Of a DNA stretch of 64,000 nucleotides, positions 11,539 through 23,201 are shown piece by piece. The stretch is from Pyrenochaeta sp. MPI-SDFR-AT-0127 (Eukaryota; Ascomycota; Dothideomycetes; Pleosporales; Cucurbitariaceae). Below the pieces are notes generated by a model. That model saw only the letters and a list, made by a program, of their open reading frames with translations. It searched no databases and was not told the origin of the DNA. Each line of letters begins with the position of its first letter. Within the stretch, counting starts at the first letter, position 1. Location of the stretch: positions 1 through 64,000 of the forward strand of contig JAGTJM010000069.1 of the NCBI GenBank assembly GCA_020747015.1. The letters run 5' to 3'. The position numbers were made by a program, and so were the translations under genes.

Positions 11539-12857
11539 GTCCGTGCCAGTTATGAAGCTATCGGCCTACCGGGCAAGATCATTTATCAAAAGTCTAACTA
11601 TCAGAAAATGTAATTTATCATGAGGAGGTGAAGTGCGTAAAGGGCATATTAAGATTAGAATGATATCATGCTTGAGTGTCGATCCTTGACACATTGAAAA
11701 ACTGTATGTTTTCGATCTTACTGTGTTATGTTTTGGGCCTAGAATCTTTGTTCGGAGACTTGAAGACTCTAGTTGGAGGCTGTTAGTGGAAAAAATTGAA
11801 ATGGTATGCGCACAGGAAGCGTACGATTTCCAAACAGAAACTTATCCAAGCTGATTGCTGATTTGCGACAGAATTACTTATAAGGCGTGCTCAAGACAAC
11901 TATTCAGTGCTATGGAAGCTTTGGTGTTTGTGGACCGTTCAATTCGACCGTGGGCCGCAGTAATTGCTAAACAGAATTTCTGAATATCTGTTGCTAGTTT
12001 AAAACCATGAATAGTCGTATGATATGTTGTACAATTGGTCGTAACTGTGCTATGTTGCAAAAGGCGACCATGGCAGGCATTGTTTCAACGAGCTCAAAAA
12101 TTGGTATCGAGATTCCCTTATCCATTGGTGTTTCAACGATCGTGAAGCGTCAACACCTACGTCAAGCGGCATAGATTGCGTTTCTCCGCAGATAGTCCTA
12201 ATAATAGGCATTTCAATACTTGGTGCAACACCTATTGCAGCCACTTGGTACCCATCTTGTATACCGTCCACCGTGTCGTGGTCAAGCTTGTGTCCTATTT
12301 GAAAGTTGCACATCTCCACGATTTGTGTCCCCATTGATATATGCAACTACGAGGTCCACGAGCTATATGAATGCTGAAAATTTTGGTTGAATTTCCAATG
12401 CTCACCGACAAGGATAATATCTTGTGTCATCGTTAGAGTACTCTTTTCAGTACCCTTATCGTTGTTTAGTTCAATTATCGCGCGGAAACAGAATGTTATA
12501 GGAGCGAGCTACGGTCAAATATCAGAAGGTGGAACACGTCAATGAAACGGGCGCATCTCCACAAGATTTCACTGATTTAGTCAGATAGTGGTTACCCCAC
12601 CATTGGGTCGCGAAACACTGTGTTCGCAATTGCCAGCAAACTTTCCATGCTAGACAAAAACCTGTTTCTGGTTGACGTGGAACCGTTTGAAAGAATTCTT
12701 GAACACAAATATCAGCTTCCACCCTCCTTCAAATTCACTCTAACTCAGACTTTGCTCATACGTACCACTAATCCTTCTATTCTTTTCACAGCCAATCTGA
12801 TTAAACATCTGGCAGATCTTCATACACTGTCTTACTGCTTGTTACTGCACATCTACA
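11539..12857. other. Gene-poor region, AT-rich
   Basis: About 1.3 kb with no supportable gene. Short antisense frames (for example 12050-12346) lack family resemblance or conserved motifs. The last ~150 bp are pyrimidine-rich and look like the 5' leader of the ORF starting at 12858. Confidence 0.4.
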
Positions 12858-13199
12858 ATGTACGATCTGAATGTTAGCCGACGCCGGAGATACGGCAGCC
12901 ATCACCCCAGTTTCTCATCTGTATGGGGCGACTATGGGGGATACGGCGGTTTCGGCAACACTTACAGCGCCTATGGTGGCATGCTGGACCCAACACCTTC
13001 TTTCGGCTATGTCATTGGATCCGAAATACCAAATTCAGTTGAGGATGCTACACGAGCACATATGGAGGCAAAAATAGAGCACGAGAAGGCGAAAGAGAAA
13101 TATGAAGAAGCGAAAAAGAAGTATGAGGATTGCGAGAAGAAGGTGAAAGAAGCAGAATTGAGGCTGAATTGGGCAAAGGGCGTTGGAGGCTACAGGTAG
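12858..13199 (+). CDS. Small Gly/Tyr-rich protein with charged coiled-coil tail
   Basis: A single-exon ORF of 113 aa with ATG in a good fungal context (ACAATG) after a CT-rich leader. Residues 1-55 are Gly/Tyr/Ser-rich (GDYGGYGGFGNTYSAYGG). Residues 65-105 are a Lys/Glu heptad-like helix (HEKAKEKYEEAKKKYEDCEK) that predicts a coiled coil, with one Cys. There is no signal peptide or membrane segment. No function can be assigned. The sharp split into a low-complexity head and a coiled-coil tail argues against a random ORF. Confidence 0.55.
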   Translation: MYDLNVSRRRRYGSHHPSFSSVWGDYGGYGGFGNTYSAYGGMLDPTPSFGYVIGSEIPNSVEDATRAHMEAKIEHEKAKEKYEEAKKKYEDCEKKVKEAELRLNWAKGVGGYR

Positions 13200-14158
13200 C
13201 TTGCTTCGAACAATCGACAGTTTGAGAATTGGGAGACTTGGAATGTAGAAATAAAAAGTCAAGGGAGAAGTAGAAAATTGCTATCTTATGGCTGGATGGG
13301 CAGAAATAACCAGTCTTTTGAAGGACTGATGTATCCGCGCAATCAAAGAAATCTGAATGATGAAGCTGGACACTTTTAGGTTCTGTGACTACCGCAGGAT
13401 TCGTTGATCTTCTACATCCTATAACTATAATCCATGGAACAACTGGATAGCCAATACAGAGTATGTATTCTAGTGTTTATTGTTCCGATGAAGCGTAGAA
13501 CAGAGTATGAAGTATAGTCACAGAAGGAGCTTGCTTGATGTTGCGCTATCGCAAAATTAACTAATTATCATTTGTAAAACACCAAGATTTCTATCGCTAT
13601 GACATAAGGTTGCACGGCTCATTCTTATCAGCGCGTTATAAATGCTAGACTGGTATGCATGAGAGCAGACAACAATATGTTGTATTGTCATCGAGTTTGA
13701 CCCACGCAAATGTGAAGTGGCTAGCAAATCGATGCCAAAAAGTGAAAGTAATGCTTCTAGTAAAGTCTGGCCGATTGATCCTCCCTCGGTAAATACGAAA
13801 TCCTTTGCTATTCTGTTAGAATGGCGATCCAATCATAGTCGTTCAATCAATCGTTTTCCCCGCTTCCACACACGTGTAGCCATCCAACTAGCTCCCATGA
13901 CGATGTTTACACTCTCCATTATGTAGTTTCTATTACCGGAATCGTTCTCAAACACGATTTATGGATAACGAATAAACAATTTTAGCATTTCGATTGTGCG
14001 ATAGGCCATTTTTCTCGAGGGAATCTTCCATGTGGAAAGGGTTGTGAAAGTAGATTATGAAAGTAGGTTATATGTTGGATGTGATATGCTGGTGAAATTA
14101 TAGATAATCATCGTGGACTAGCTCTATGATCTTCATTGTAGATCTGATTCAGCCATTT
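13200..14158. other. Intergenic, no gene seen
   Basis: AT-rich 3' flank between the small plus-strand ORF and the minus-strand permease. Nothing supportable was found on either strand. Confidence 0.4.
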
Positions 14159-16760
14159 TCAAGCTTGATCTGCAGGCGATGCAGCAGGCAACACACGGTC
14201 AAGCCCATCTTGTTTCCGCTCTTGCACTACAACAAAACTCCACATTTCCCTCCAAAACCCATGCTCCCATCTTCTCGGTCGCTGCTCTAGAATGTCTTGA
14301 ATCCGTTGCCTTTCCTCTATTTGCGCTCTTTGCGCATCGATCTCATCCAACATCTCTGGACTCAGTCCTAACTCCCTCTGTGTGATACTTTCTTCTGGTG
14401 CTTTATACCATTCCGCTCTTGATGAGCCGCCATATGCTGAGCGGCCGTCCCAAGGAGACTCTAGCTCAATGGCAGAGATTGCGCTGTGCGACATATTCGT
14501 AGTGGAAGGCATGCGACGGGCTGACTTTGGATGTGATTGCTCAAGAAAATGAAGATCAGCAAGGATGTAGTGTGATGGTGCGAGGTCGCGCAGATCAACA
14601 AGGAAGGATCGTGGTGCAATGTATTTGTAGACCAAGTAAAACGCTGTGAAGATGAGGGGCTATGGTGTGTTTAGCAGTAGTACTAGAGTGCGATTGAGCG
14701 TACTGAAAGGAGGACATACCCCAAGATAGTACCCAATCACATCAAAAATTAACGCAGTCTGAGTCTTGATAGTCTTTGTTGACGTTAAACTGTTCCGAGC
14801 ACTAAGGATGTACAATGGCGGGACGCCAGACCATACGATCACAAATGCACACCCAATGATAGCGATGTAGGCAGGCAACGGCTGCCATCGTGATTTGAAG
14901 AGCCTGGTGATATAAAGCTCCGAGTCGCGTTCTAAAAGTCCTCTTTTTTCCATAATCTTAAGTCTATGACCAGATTAGGGGTAACGAATCAATATTCAGG
15001 TTCTTACATACCCTTCTTTGAATCTAAGGAATGTAAACATGAGAGTCATGTTAACGGACGCCATCATGCCGGTATACAGCTCGGAAAGTGTGATACGTGG
15101 CTGTGAGTATGTATATTTACTCAATCCAATGAGGGACAAAAAGCCTAGAGCAGAACAAAGAAGTATGGAAGCGAGGGGTGTATGCCCATTGTTTGTTCGG
15201 CCAAAGATGTTTGCAATTTTGGTGGGCATGTACGTCTGTGATAGTGTGAAAACTGCACGAGAAGCTGCATAGAGTGCAGTGTTGCTGATATCTGTCAGTG
15301 GCCAAATCGTATTTTTGTACCTGTCAGGCCCTTACGCTGCAGTATAAGCTGATATGATAAAGAAGAGGTTGAGTGCCTTTGGTAAGCCGTGCAGGCTTGA
15401 AGATTGGACGGCGATGACGAATGGCGATAGTGACATGCCCCCTTTTTTAGTCGCCCACAGCCGGGGTAAATTAGGATCCGCAAAATTAACATTTGCCCCA
15501 GCAGAGAGAAGAGTAAGTGGGTAAAGCGAGAGTGGTACAATGTATACAAAGGACATGGCTAGCGGAACATCTTTCCAGGGATCTTTCGCTTCGCCAGCGG
15601 TCATTGCTACAATTTCTCCACCCTTGCAAGAGAACATTGCTAATGTGACGGCGGTTCTTGTAACAACGGTTAGCTTGACATTTCTTTAGATGTACATACA
15701 TACAGAAAAGCGAATAAGCGTCCTCCAGCACCAGAAATGCCAAGATTAACATCGTCCACTCCGGAGCTTCGCAAGATCGGAGTTGAGGTACTTTCAAATC
15801 CAGTTGGTTTCCATCCTGGGGTAAATGCATTTGCAGTGTAATCTGTAGATGTGTCAGTAGCAACATTGCAAAGATCTTATTTACTGACTCGTCTGGAAAT
15901 CGGTTGATCTTGGCCCCATACCTATGGAGTTGGTCAATTAATGCAACAACAATGTGTCATGTAGCACATACCACCAGTATTGACAACCAACATCAGTATA
16001 CAACAAAGTGCAAACAAACTGAGCTTAAACCACATGATAATCTTTCAATAATCAGCCAAGAAAGAAAACATTGAATCAGAGAACTTGGTACCCGCTCGAG
16101 ACCGCCGTAGAACTATTGACTGTCAGCATATCGCGATATATTTTGTGTACGGCGTCTTACTTTTACACCCACACAATGTGAGACGGTGGTTAGAGCAATG
16201 AAGAATACATTGATTCCTATCTCGGTTTCCACATTGTGTTTCTTGGGTTTGTCTTTCAGAAGTGCTGTTAGCTCGGCAGATTGCGCATTCAATATCGCCA
16301 TTGAGCAAATATTCGATAGCCTTGTGCCTTTAGCACGGCATCCAAAAGTTGATAAGTAGTGTTAATACATACACGTAAGATGCGCCCACAGCGAAGCCGG
16401 CAGCAGGATCAAGAAACTTGTGGGGTAGATCAATTAAGGTGCCGGTCAGGGGCCGACAGGCCACCATCTCCGTGAGCGTGTAAAGAATGCATGCTGTGAT
16501 ACCACCGGCAATAACATAGCCTGTGGAAAGATTAGAAACTAGTAACATCTTCTGTTGTGGTAAACTGATACACACTTACTCAGAACTCCTCCAAGAGAAC
16601 CGGTGACAGCTATCAGGTTGCCAGATGTCACAAAAATTCCTGCACCAACGCATCCTGAGATTCCTATACCCGCTAATTGCGGGCGGGTCAAGACTCGATC
16701 CAGGTGCTCATACCAAGCTGCGCGATAATCCGTTCGGTCTAGCAATCGTTGGTCCACCAT
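14159..16760 (-). CDS. Amino-acid permease (APC superfamily, fungal YAT type)
   Basis: Eleven exons give 696 aa with all phases closing: 16760-16580, 16520-16373, 16320-16161, 16112-16092, 16041-15972, 15921-15889, 15842-15704, 15656-15336, 15284-15012, 14963-14720, 14659-14159. The product is a plasma-membrane proton/amino-acid symporter by family. The AAT signature region is clear: GISGCVGAGIFVTSG (TM1), LYTLTEMVACRPLTGTLIDL, then FLDPAAGFAVGASY. Mid-protein KGGEIVAMTAGEAKDPWKDV and the TM8 start NTALYAASRAVF are also typical. The C-terminal cytosolic tail of about 150 residues is long for the family and contains FWREMWSFVV, as in yeast permeases. Exon 4 is only 21 bp (seven codons), and its borders and the GTCAGT donor of exon 6 are the least certain. 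The substrate is not predictable. Confidence 0.85.
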
Positions 16761-17594
16761 CGTGCTTCGAAATATCGGTTGAGGCAGGACTCTGAGGTTG
16801 ACATGAAGTTTCAGCAACGCACTTTCTCTAGCCCGAATGCCGTGGATAATTCGAGCATTGTGATAGTTTTGGATATGTTTAAGGCAGAAGCCAGTCCACA
16901 GTTTGGCGGCATCTGGCCTGCTTCGTGGGTCGGATATTAACCAGATTGTAACATAGCGCGCTCTACCTTGTGTAGGCTAAAATGCTGTGCCGGCGGTATT
17001 TCTATATGGGGGCGAAAGTCACCAACTGATTGGTTTGACAAGCATAAATATGCATGGGAGATGAAGCTCCATCATGAGGGGAGTGTGTGGTGTCGTACCC
17101 CTGCACATCTGGCAAATAAGCGACTGTGGATTCTGCGCCGCTGTGTCCGATCAGTACGATTATACGAGCGATGCGAACATAAATAGGAACTGGACCAAGA
17201 TCCAGCGAGACGGTCTACATGTATCGACTCTTACCGTAAAGCCACAATATAAAAGTTTCCATTATTGGCCACAGATACGAGTTGATCCATGACTAGCTGT
17301 GCTGCTCTTAATGCCCCTTGTTGAATAGTTTTGAGTGTGATTCCAACGACGTTGCAGCGAACCAACCCTGTCAACAAGTGCATCGAGACCCGAGTCCGTG
17401 GCTGGGGAAAGCGAGAAGGATAAACCCCGCTACCATCATCTAGATTGAAAACTGAGATCTACACAGCAACCTTGCATGGAACGATCATTTCCAATTCACT
17501 GGAGAGCGTTCACGCAGATTCATGCGCAACTTCGTATATTGGTTAGCGGCTTTGATGCGTTCAACGACTGCGCAACAAACAAGATGAACCTACA
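16761..17594. other. Divergent intergenic region
   Basis: This holds the promoters of the permease (minus) and the gene at 17595 (plus). No ORF or structured element is supportable. Confidence 0.4.
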
Positions 17595-19299
17595 ATGTCC
17601 TCGTATCAATACAGCTCGAGAGCTTCACGGCGAAGCTCCACGACCGTCGACAGCTCCCGAGTGTTAACATCGTCCAAAGGGGCAGAATTCGAGGGCCGAC
17701 TCGAGCGACATCGATTCCGAAAACCCATGCCAGATATTGCAACAGCTATCTCTCCCTCAGGATGGCTTGCGACTTCCTCCCACGAGAAAGTTCGACTATA
17801 CAATATGAACGAGCTCAGGTTCTCCTCGAGCGCTGCAAAGAAAATTTGCACAACAATCAAATGCAGCAATGAGTGGGGAAAGATACGAGCGATTGCCCTG
17901 TCACAAGATATGCTCGCAATCGTGACATATACTCACCTTGTGGTGTTCGAGTATGCTGTTCACGGAGGCTCGGACCATATCCTGATCGATACAAAGCTCA
18001 TCAACCCGAATGAGGCTTGGACACCACAGTCGGTCGCAATACGGCAGGTAGATTTCGTTGGGCCAGATGAAGTACCCTTCTTTTGGATAGCTGTCGGAGG
18101 CCAAGGACAACATGGGGTGAGGGTGTATAAGTACACTCACCGTTCTGGATATGGTGCCCAGTGCGACCGGTTGACTTTGAGCTGTCCAGGAAACACAAGC
18201 CCAGTAAGAGTTGTTGGATTCTCACAAGAACAACCCACTGTCTCTGACAGCATCATCTTATTTGGCGCAACAGATTCGAATTGGGTATACTGTTGGGCGT
18301 TGAGCCAAAACTCGCATTGCCGCACTCCTGATCCTAATTGGATAGTTAACTGTGACGCGCGTAAGGGAGGCGTGGTGCGTATTGATGTCTAGAAGACTTC
18401 GAAACAACAGCGCTAATCAGCAGCAGCCGCATCCAAACGCAATACGATCAGTTCAGATATTCTTAGCACCTTCAATGAAGACCTACCTCTTCTGCGCAAT
18501 CGACCAAAAGCATGGCTCGCAAACGGTTCGAAGCTTTATCGCCCCCCTCAACGATGCGAATGGGGATCAGGATATTCTGCTTGACGGTTGCCACGAGATG
18601 TCGTGCGATTTGGTGGGAAGAAATGTGCTTTGTGGTGGAGTGTCGCCCAGTGGCAACTTCATTGCTCTTGTCGAGGAGAATATAATGCGGCTGCTGACAT
18701 TGCAGCCTGCAAATTCTTGCAGCCTCAGTTGTGTCTCGGTCCCAAAGCCGCTGGAATGGCGTTCCTCCTTAGCGCCAACAGCGGCAGATATATCAGGAAT
18801 GTCTTTGTTGGTGCAGGAAGAACAGGGAATATTGAAAATCACCGGGCTGGATGGGCGAGGTACTGTCGAACTAAGAAGTGTCAATATCCAAGATTTCTCA
18901 CCAAAAGAGAGTCCGAAACTACTGCGACAATGGCCTTCGGCAACATCCAGTCAAAGTAGTATCAGATATGAGTTACTGGGAGATCTTCGTGGAAGACACG
19001 AGATGCCCGCCGATAGTTCTCTGAGATATGAACTACCACATGGAAAATGCCGAGAGCGTAACCTTTCCAAGCCTGTTGAGACTTCTTTGAATGTCACCAA
19101 TAGCTACTATTCGGGATCGATAGATGATAGTAGGATCGAAGAAAGAAGATTTGAAGAGGTGCGCATTGAAAGATGGTCGCAGAGAGTTCCGGTCTATCAA
19201 GAACCGTACCAGCACGAGCCGCCAAACCGCTGGAACGCATCCGCCCCGTCCTCCCCACCACCTCCCACCCAAAGCTTTAGAGAAAATTGGAACACTTGA
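17595..19299 (+). CDS. Unknown protein with beta-propeller-like N-terminal half
   Basis: 537 aa from exons 17595-18360 and 18452-19299. The intron 18361-18451 has a GTAAGG donor, CTAAT branch site and ATCAG acceptor, and is the only one I found that restores frame (CDA joined to LQIFLAPSM). After a Ser/Arg-rich head, residues ~45-430 show propeller-like strands (SPSGWLATSSHEKVRLYN, VSPSGNFIALVEENIMRLL) as in divergent WD40 proteins, but no clean GH...WD repeats. The last ~100 residues are Arg/Pro/Ser-rich and disordered. I do not recognise an orthologous family, and the propeller call is an inference from pattern. Confidence 0.7.
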
Positions 19300-19977
19300 T
19301 TTGGATCTACAAAAAATGAGGACCAAGAGTTAGCGAAGCATTCAGATAGTGATAAGATTCACATGAACCAAGAGATCAGGATCAATCAGACCCAAGTCGG
19401 CTAACAGCGAGCCGAGACACGGTATGCAAACCTAGATAAACCCAAGCATTTGCTGCGGTATGAACATACTAATTACCACCCAGGGTAGCGATACTACTCT
19501 TTCCACGCCAACATGCTTGTATGGCCTTGCTATCTACCAAAAGGGGTTTGACAACTTGACATTCGCACGAGGAATGTAGAAGCGCTTGAGGTTGACTTGT
19601 GGGTACTAAAAAGCGTGCCAGAATCAACGATACGACGAAGCCTGATAAATTTGGGGTTCTGCATTGGAGGGGGAGATAGAACGAACATGAAGGCCTGTGT
19701 TTCAAACGACCCCGGATCATGTGAAGGTACGCGGTAGTGCAGGTGCAACACAAGAGCCTCATGAAGTTTCTCACCTTCATAATTGAAATGTGCTCCCTTG
19801 GCAACCCCAACACCAAGAAGTTTCGTGTATAAACACTTTGTAACAACTACATGACTCTTAGGACTATTATCTTATGTTAAAACGGAAGGGATGAAGAAAC
19901 ATATCATTACCAAAAGTGTGTAGCAATCCTGGATCTTGCCACAGATACACGACATAAACACGACTGAATAGCTTTTC
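19300..19977. other. Convergent 3' flanks, no gene seen
   Basis: This lies between two convergent genes (ends at 19299 and 19978). The open minus-strand frame 19469-19846 has no recognisable features. Confidence 0.4.
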
Positions 19978-21561
19978 TCAGTTTGCAAACCACCCTGCAA
20001 TGCCTTTCTTCTTCTCTTTCGTATTCGCCGCCTTCTCCCTCGCATCATTCATTTTCTTTGATATGTCCGCCACTAACAACGCCCATCTGTGATCTAGTTC
20101 CTTACTAGTCCTCAATCCTACTCCACCATCAGATGCTTCATCTTTTTCTGGCTGCAAAAAGCCTTTGGCAACACCAGAAGCAATGGCAAGTCTTCCAGTC
20201 TTCTGGATCAACCACTCCTTGTGCGCAAGGCCTAATGTCCAGTGTGATGGAAGCTTAGCATAACCGAGATATGCGCCCAGGAGCGCAGCAGCTGCTGCGC
20301 CATTCGTATCTGCGTCTCCGCCCTCCATGATAAGGTCCACTACTAAGTTTTCAAACACCGTCTCGGCAGCTGGAGGCCCACTAGCCACGGATAGAACCGC
20401 TGTCTTTCTCATGGCAAGTCGTAAAAGAACGATCGCCGAGCCTAGACACTTGTACACATAACCAATCTGAATTTGGGGGATGCTAGGTTAGCGTATCCTC
20501 CACGTATAGCTTGTGAGGATCTTCTTACCTTGTTGTGTTCATCAAGCTTCAAATCATCCAATGTCTTCGCATAAACGTGTCGTTCAAACTCTTTCCGCTC
20601 AATATGCCTTTCAATCTCGAACTTCGTGAGCTCCTCATCGAGCCCAGGATTCATGATTTCCGGTTGACCTTTCACCCAGTCATAGCTGCGCTCGATGCAC
20701 GCATCCACATCTTTCTCATTCAGAATTTCGCCGCGTATTAGGCCTCGTATTAAAGCTACCTCAATGCAGCAAGAGACAACACACCGCGGATCGACGTGTG
20801 TAGTTCGTCCAATGCCTACACTCAACTCGAATGTCTCTACTTCGCTCATGCCGACGCCGATAACACCAATAGGATGTGTGCGCATCAAGCTGCCGTTCGG
20901 CGCCTGATAACGACCTGAGTGTACCCATCTTTGAGTTGCTGTACCTACAGGATCGTCAAGATAGTTTTTTGATTGCACCGTGCCGCCAACAAGAGCCCCG
21001 ATGCCGCATGCATATCGATCAAGCGCAAGCAGACCTTGCGAGATCCAAATGTTAAGACGAACAGCGAAGTCCTGCGAGAGCTCCTTGACAGAGAGCGTTG
21101 ATGGAGTCGATGTATGGGCATGCAGATAACCCAAGACTATCAACAATGCTTGGTCTGTGTCATCTGTCCATGCGCAACGCCCGAATCGCACTGCAACGGG
21201 AATCAGCCTCGTTCTAATTTTTAGAATCACCTGAGTCAAGATATGAAATCTAGCCTTCGGATCACTTACATCGATGTGAATCGGGATGGAACTCTGTGGC
21301 CGGCTCTATCAGCCGGAATTTCGGATCCGGATAGACCTGCGCACTCTGCTCTTTGGTCAAGAACTCAGTATAAAGACCAATTGTATCACCGAGCGCAGAG
21401 CCAATGATACATCCATATACCTTATCCATGACCATCTGATGCACAAAGGGGTGGGCATCCATGAAATCCAGGTGTTTTGAAGATTCCTCGCATGAAGGGT
21501 GTTGTGCGAGTGGCTCTTCGGACACGGAACCGGGGGAATTGATCTGCACGAAGTCGTCCAT
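19978..21561 (-). CDS. ADP-ribosylglycohydrolase family protein (DraG/ARH-like)
   Basis: 480 aa from exons 21561-21270, 21190-20529 and 20466-19978, phases closing. The family removes ADP-ribose from proteins or small molecules using two metal ions. Metal-ligand motifs are in place: GSALGDTIG (~residue 57-65), AWTDDTDQ (~105-112) and, near the C-terminal third, GGDADTNGA. SGRYQAPNGSLMRTHPIGV is also a family hallmark. An insert of about 70 residues rich in Glu/Lys (DEELTKFEIERHIERKEFER) lies between the core helices. No signal peptide or transmembrane segment is evident, so it is probably cytosolic. The natural substrate in fungi is unknown. Confidence 0.9.
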
Positions 21562-23201
21562 AGTTTAATCTGGGTGTGATTAGGTAATTGAGGAGAGAGT
21601 ACGAAGTCTCGATTTGTTGTCCCGATTACTTTGTTTGTACAATGTTGGTGCCTTGGGGCTGAGTGCTGCCTTTCGGTTCGGCTTTGGGTGGCTTGAGGCT
21701 AAACCAGACACATGAAAAGAACACCATTTTCACTTTGGTGATGGCAATTCCTTGCAGCCTGTTCAAACCCAGTGTACAGGACACATTTAAGATTATTGAT
21801 TCCTCGGCTTCAATCAACACGGCAGGAAATAATGATTAACACTTGACAGGACAACAGTGAGTGAATCGGAAATGAGATGTCTTCTGCGCCACAGGTGCCG
21901 AACATGCTACAATGAAGGCAAGAAGTCTTTTTTTCCAGGACGAGAGAACCAATAACAACTGGAAGAAATGAGTAGCAAGCACACTACGATCCGGCGAGGG
22001 TACATATCGCTGGCTGATCTTTCGACACTTCACAAAACATTTAGGCAGCGCATAGATCGTGGGGACATAAGGTTGATACGTAGACAAGAAAAACGGGAAA
22101 ATCTTCGTGTTCTAATGTTGGATGACTTTGCGCAATGATATAATCGTTGGAATAATGATTTTTGAAGTTTTGCTAAGGCCGCATTAAAGTTACTCCAAGA
22201 CGAAGCTGAGTCGTCACAATGATCTATGACCAAGCGCGTTGTTTACGTGTGAAAAGAGGACAACAAACAACCCCACTATGAACGCCCGCGCCCCGCGACA
22301 CCACATACTGCGTGTATCTCGCTCTCTCGGCAACCTTTTGACGCACTGCGGATGCGTTTTGCTGTAGATTGCAGCATCTCGAGGACGAGATGTGGTATCC
22401 GATCACAGCCACGCCCTCATGGGTCACAATACACAACAGTTAGCATTGCGACAAAAATCATTCTGCTAGCCTAGAATGACTTAGATATGTACATCCACCA
22501 GTATACCTAATCATCGAACGGGCTTCGATACCTCGTCTCAGATCTGCCGCTGAATCTTCAAGTGTAAGCTCCTCGTTTGTTCATACAGTTTTTGATACCA
22601 CTTTGCCTTCTGCACTTGGCAAGTCTGTTTTGGCCATGTTTCTGCCATAATACTTATCAAAATCTATTGGTGAACGTTAGGACGAGATCTATTATGGATG
22701 TGCAATTCGCAGTCGCCAAGGCACATTCCATTCACGCCAAGCAAGACCTCACGCAATGTTACCCATCACCGTAGTTCGGCCCGCGGGAAGTTCTCATTTA
22801 GTGCCTTCCACGCGATAGCCCGGGCTGAAGAATGCAGTGCGCTTTGACAGAGACACAACGCGCTCCAACGCGACTAACGAAGAACAGGCTCAATCAACTC
22901 TGTGCTGTTCCTCTTGGTGTCTACACTGTCAAGAAGTGATTGCAAACCATGCCGCGGTAACTATCTATCAGCTGCAGTACAACAAGATTCTGCTATCAGA
23001 TATGTCTGACACCTTACCTCCTTGCTTTCAACTTGAACCACCCCACTCGCCATTGAAGCCTACCGGCCTTGCTGACAGCTCTCAGATCTTTACACACAAA
23101 GTTCGGTTTTACTTATCTTCCATGTCTTCGTTCATCTTAATTTGTTTGGGCCAAAGCACACAGACATTCACATGACATTTGCGATACGCTAATATGCGCA
23201 G
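21562..23201. other. Long intergenic region upstream of the Thr-rich locus
   Basis: 1.6 kb with no supportable gene. The first coding exon of the Thr-rich protein, expected to encode a signal peptide, should be here, but I could not find an ATG, hydrophobic stretch and donor in the right phase. An ATG at about 23121 starts MSSFILICLGQ but hits a stop after 17 codons without a good donor. Confidence 0.4.
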
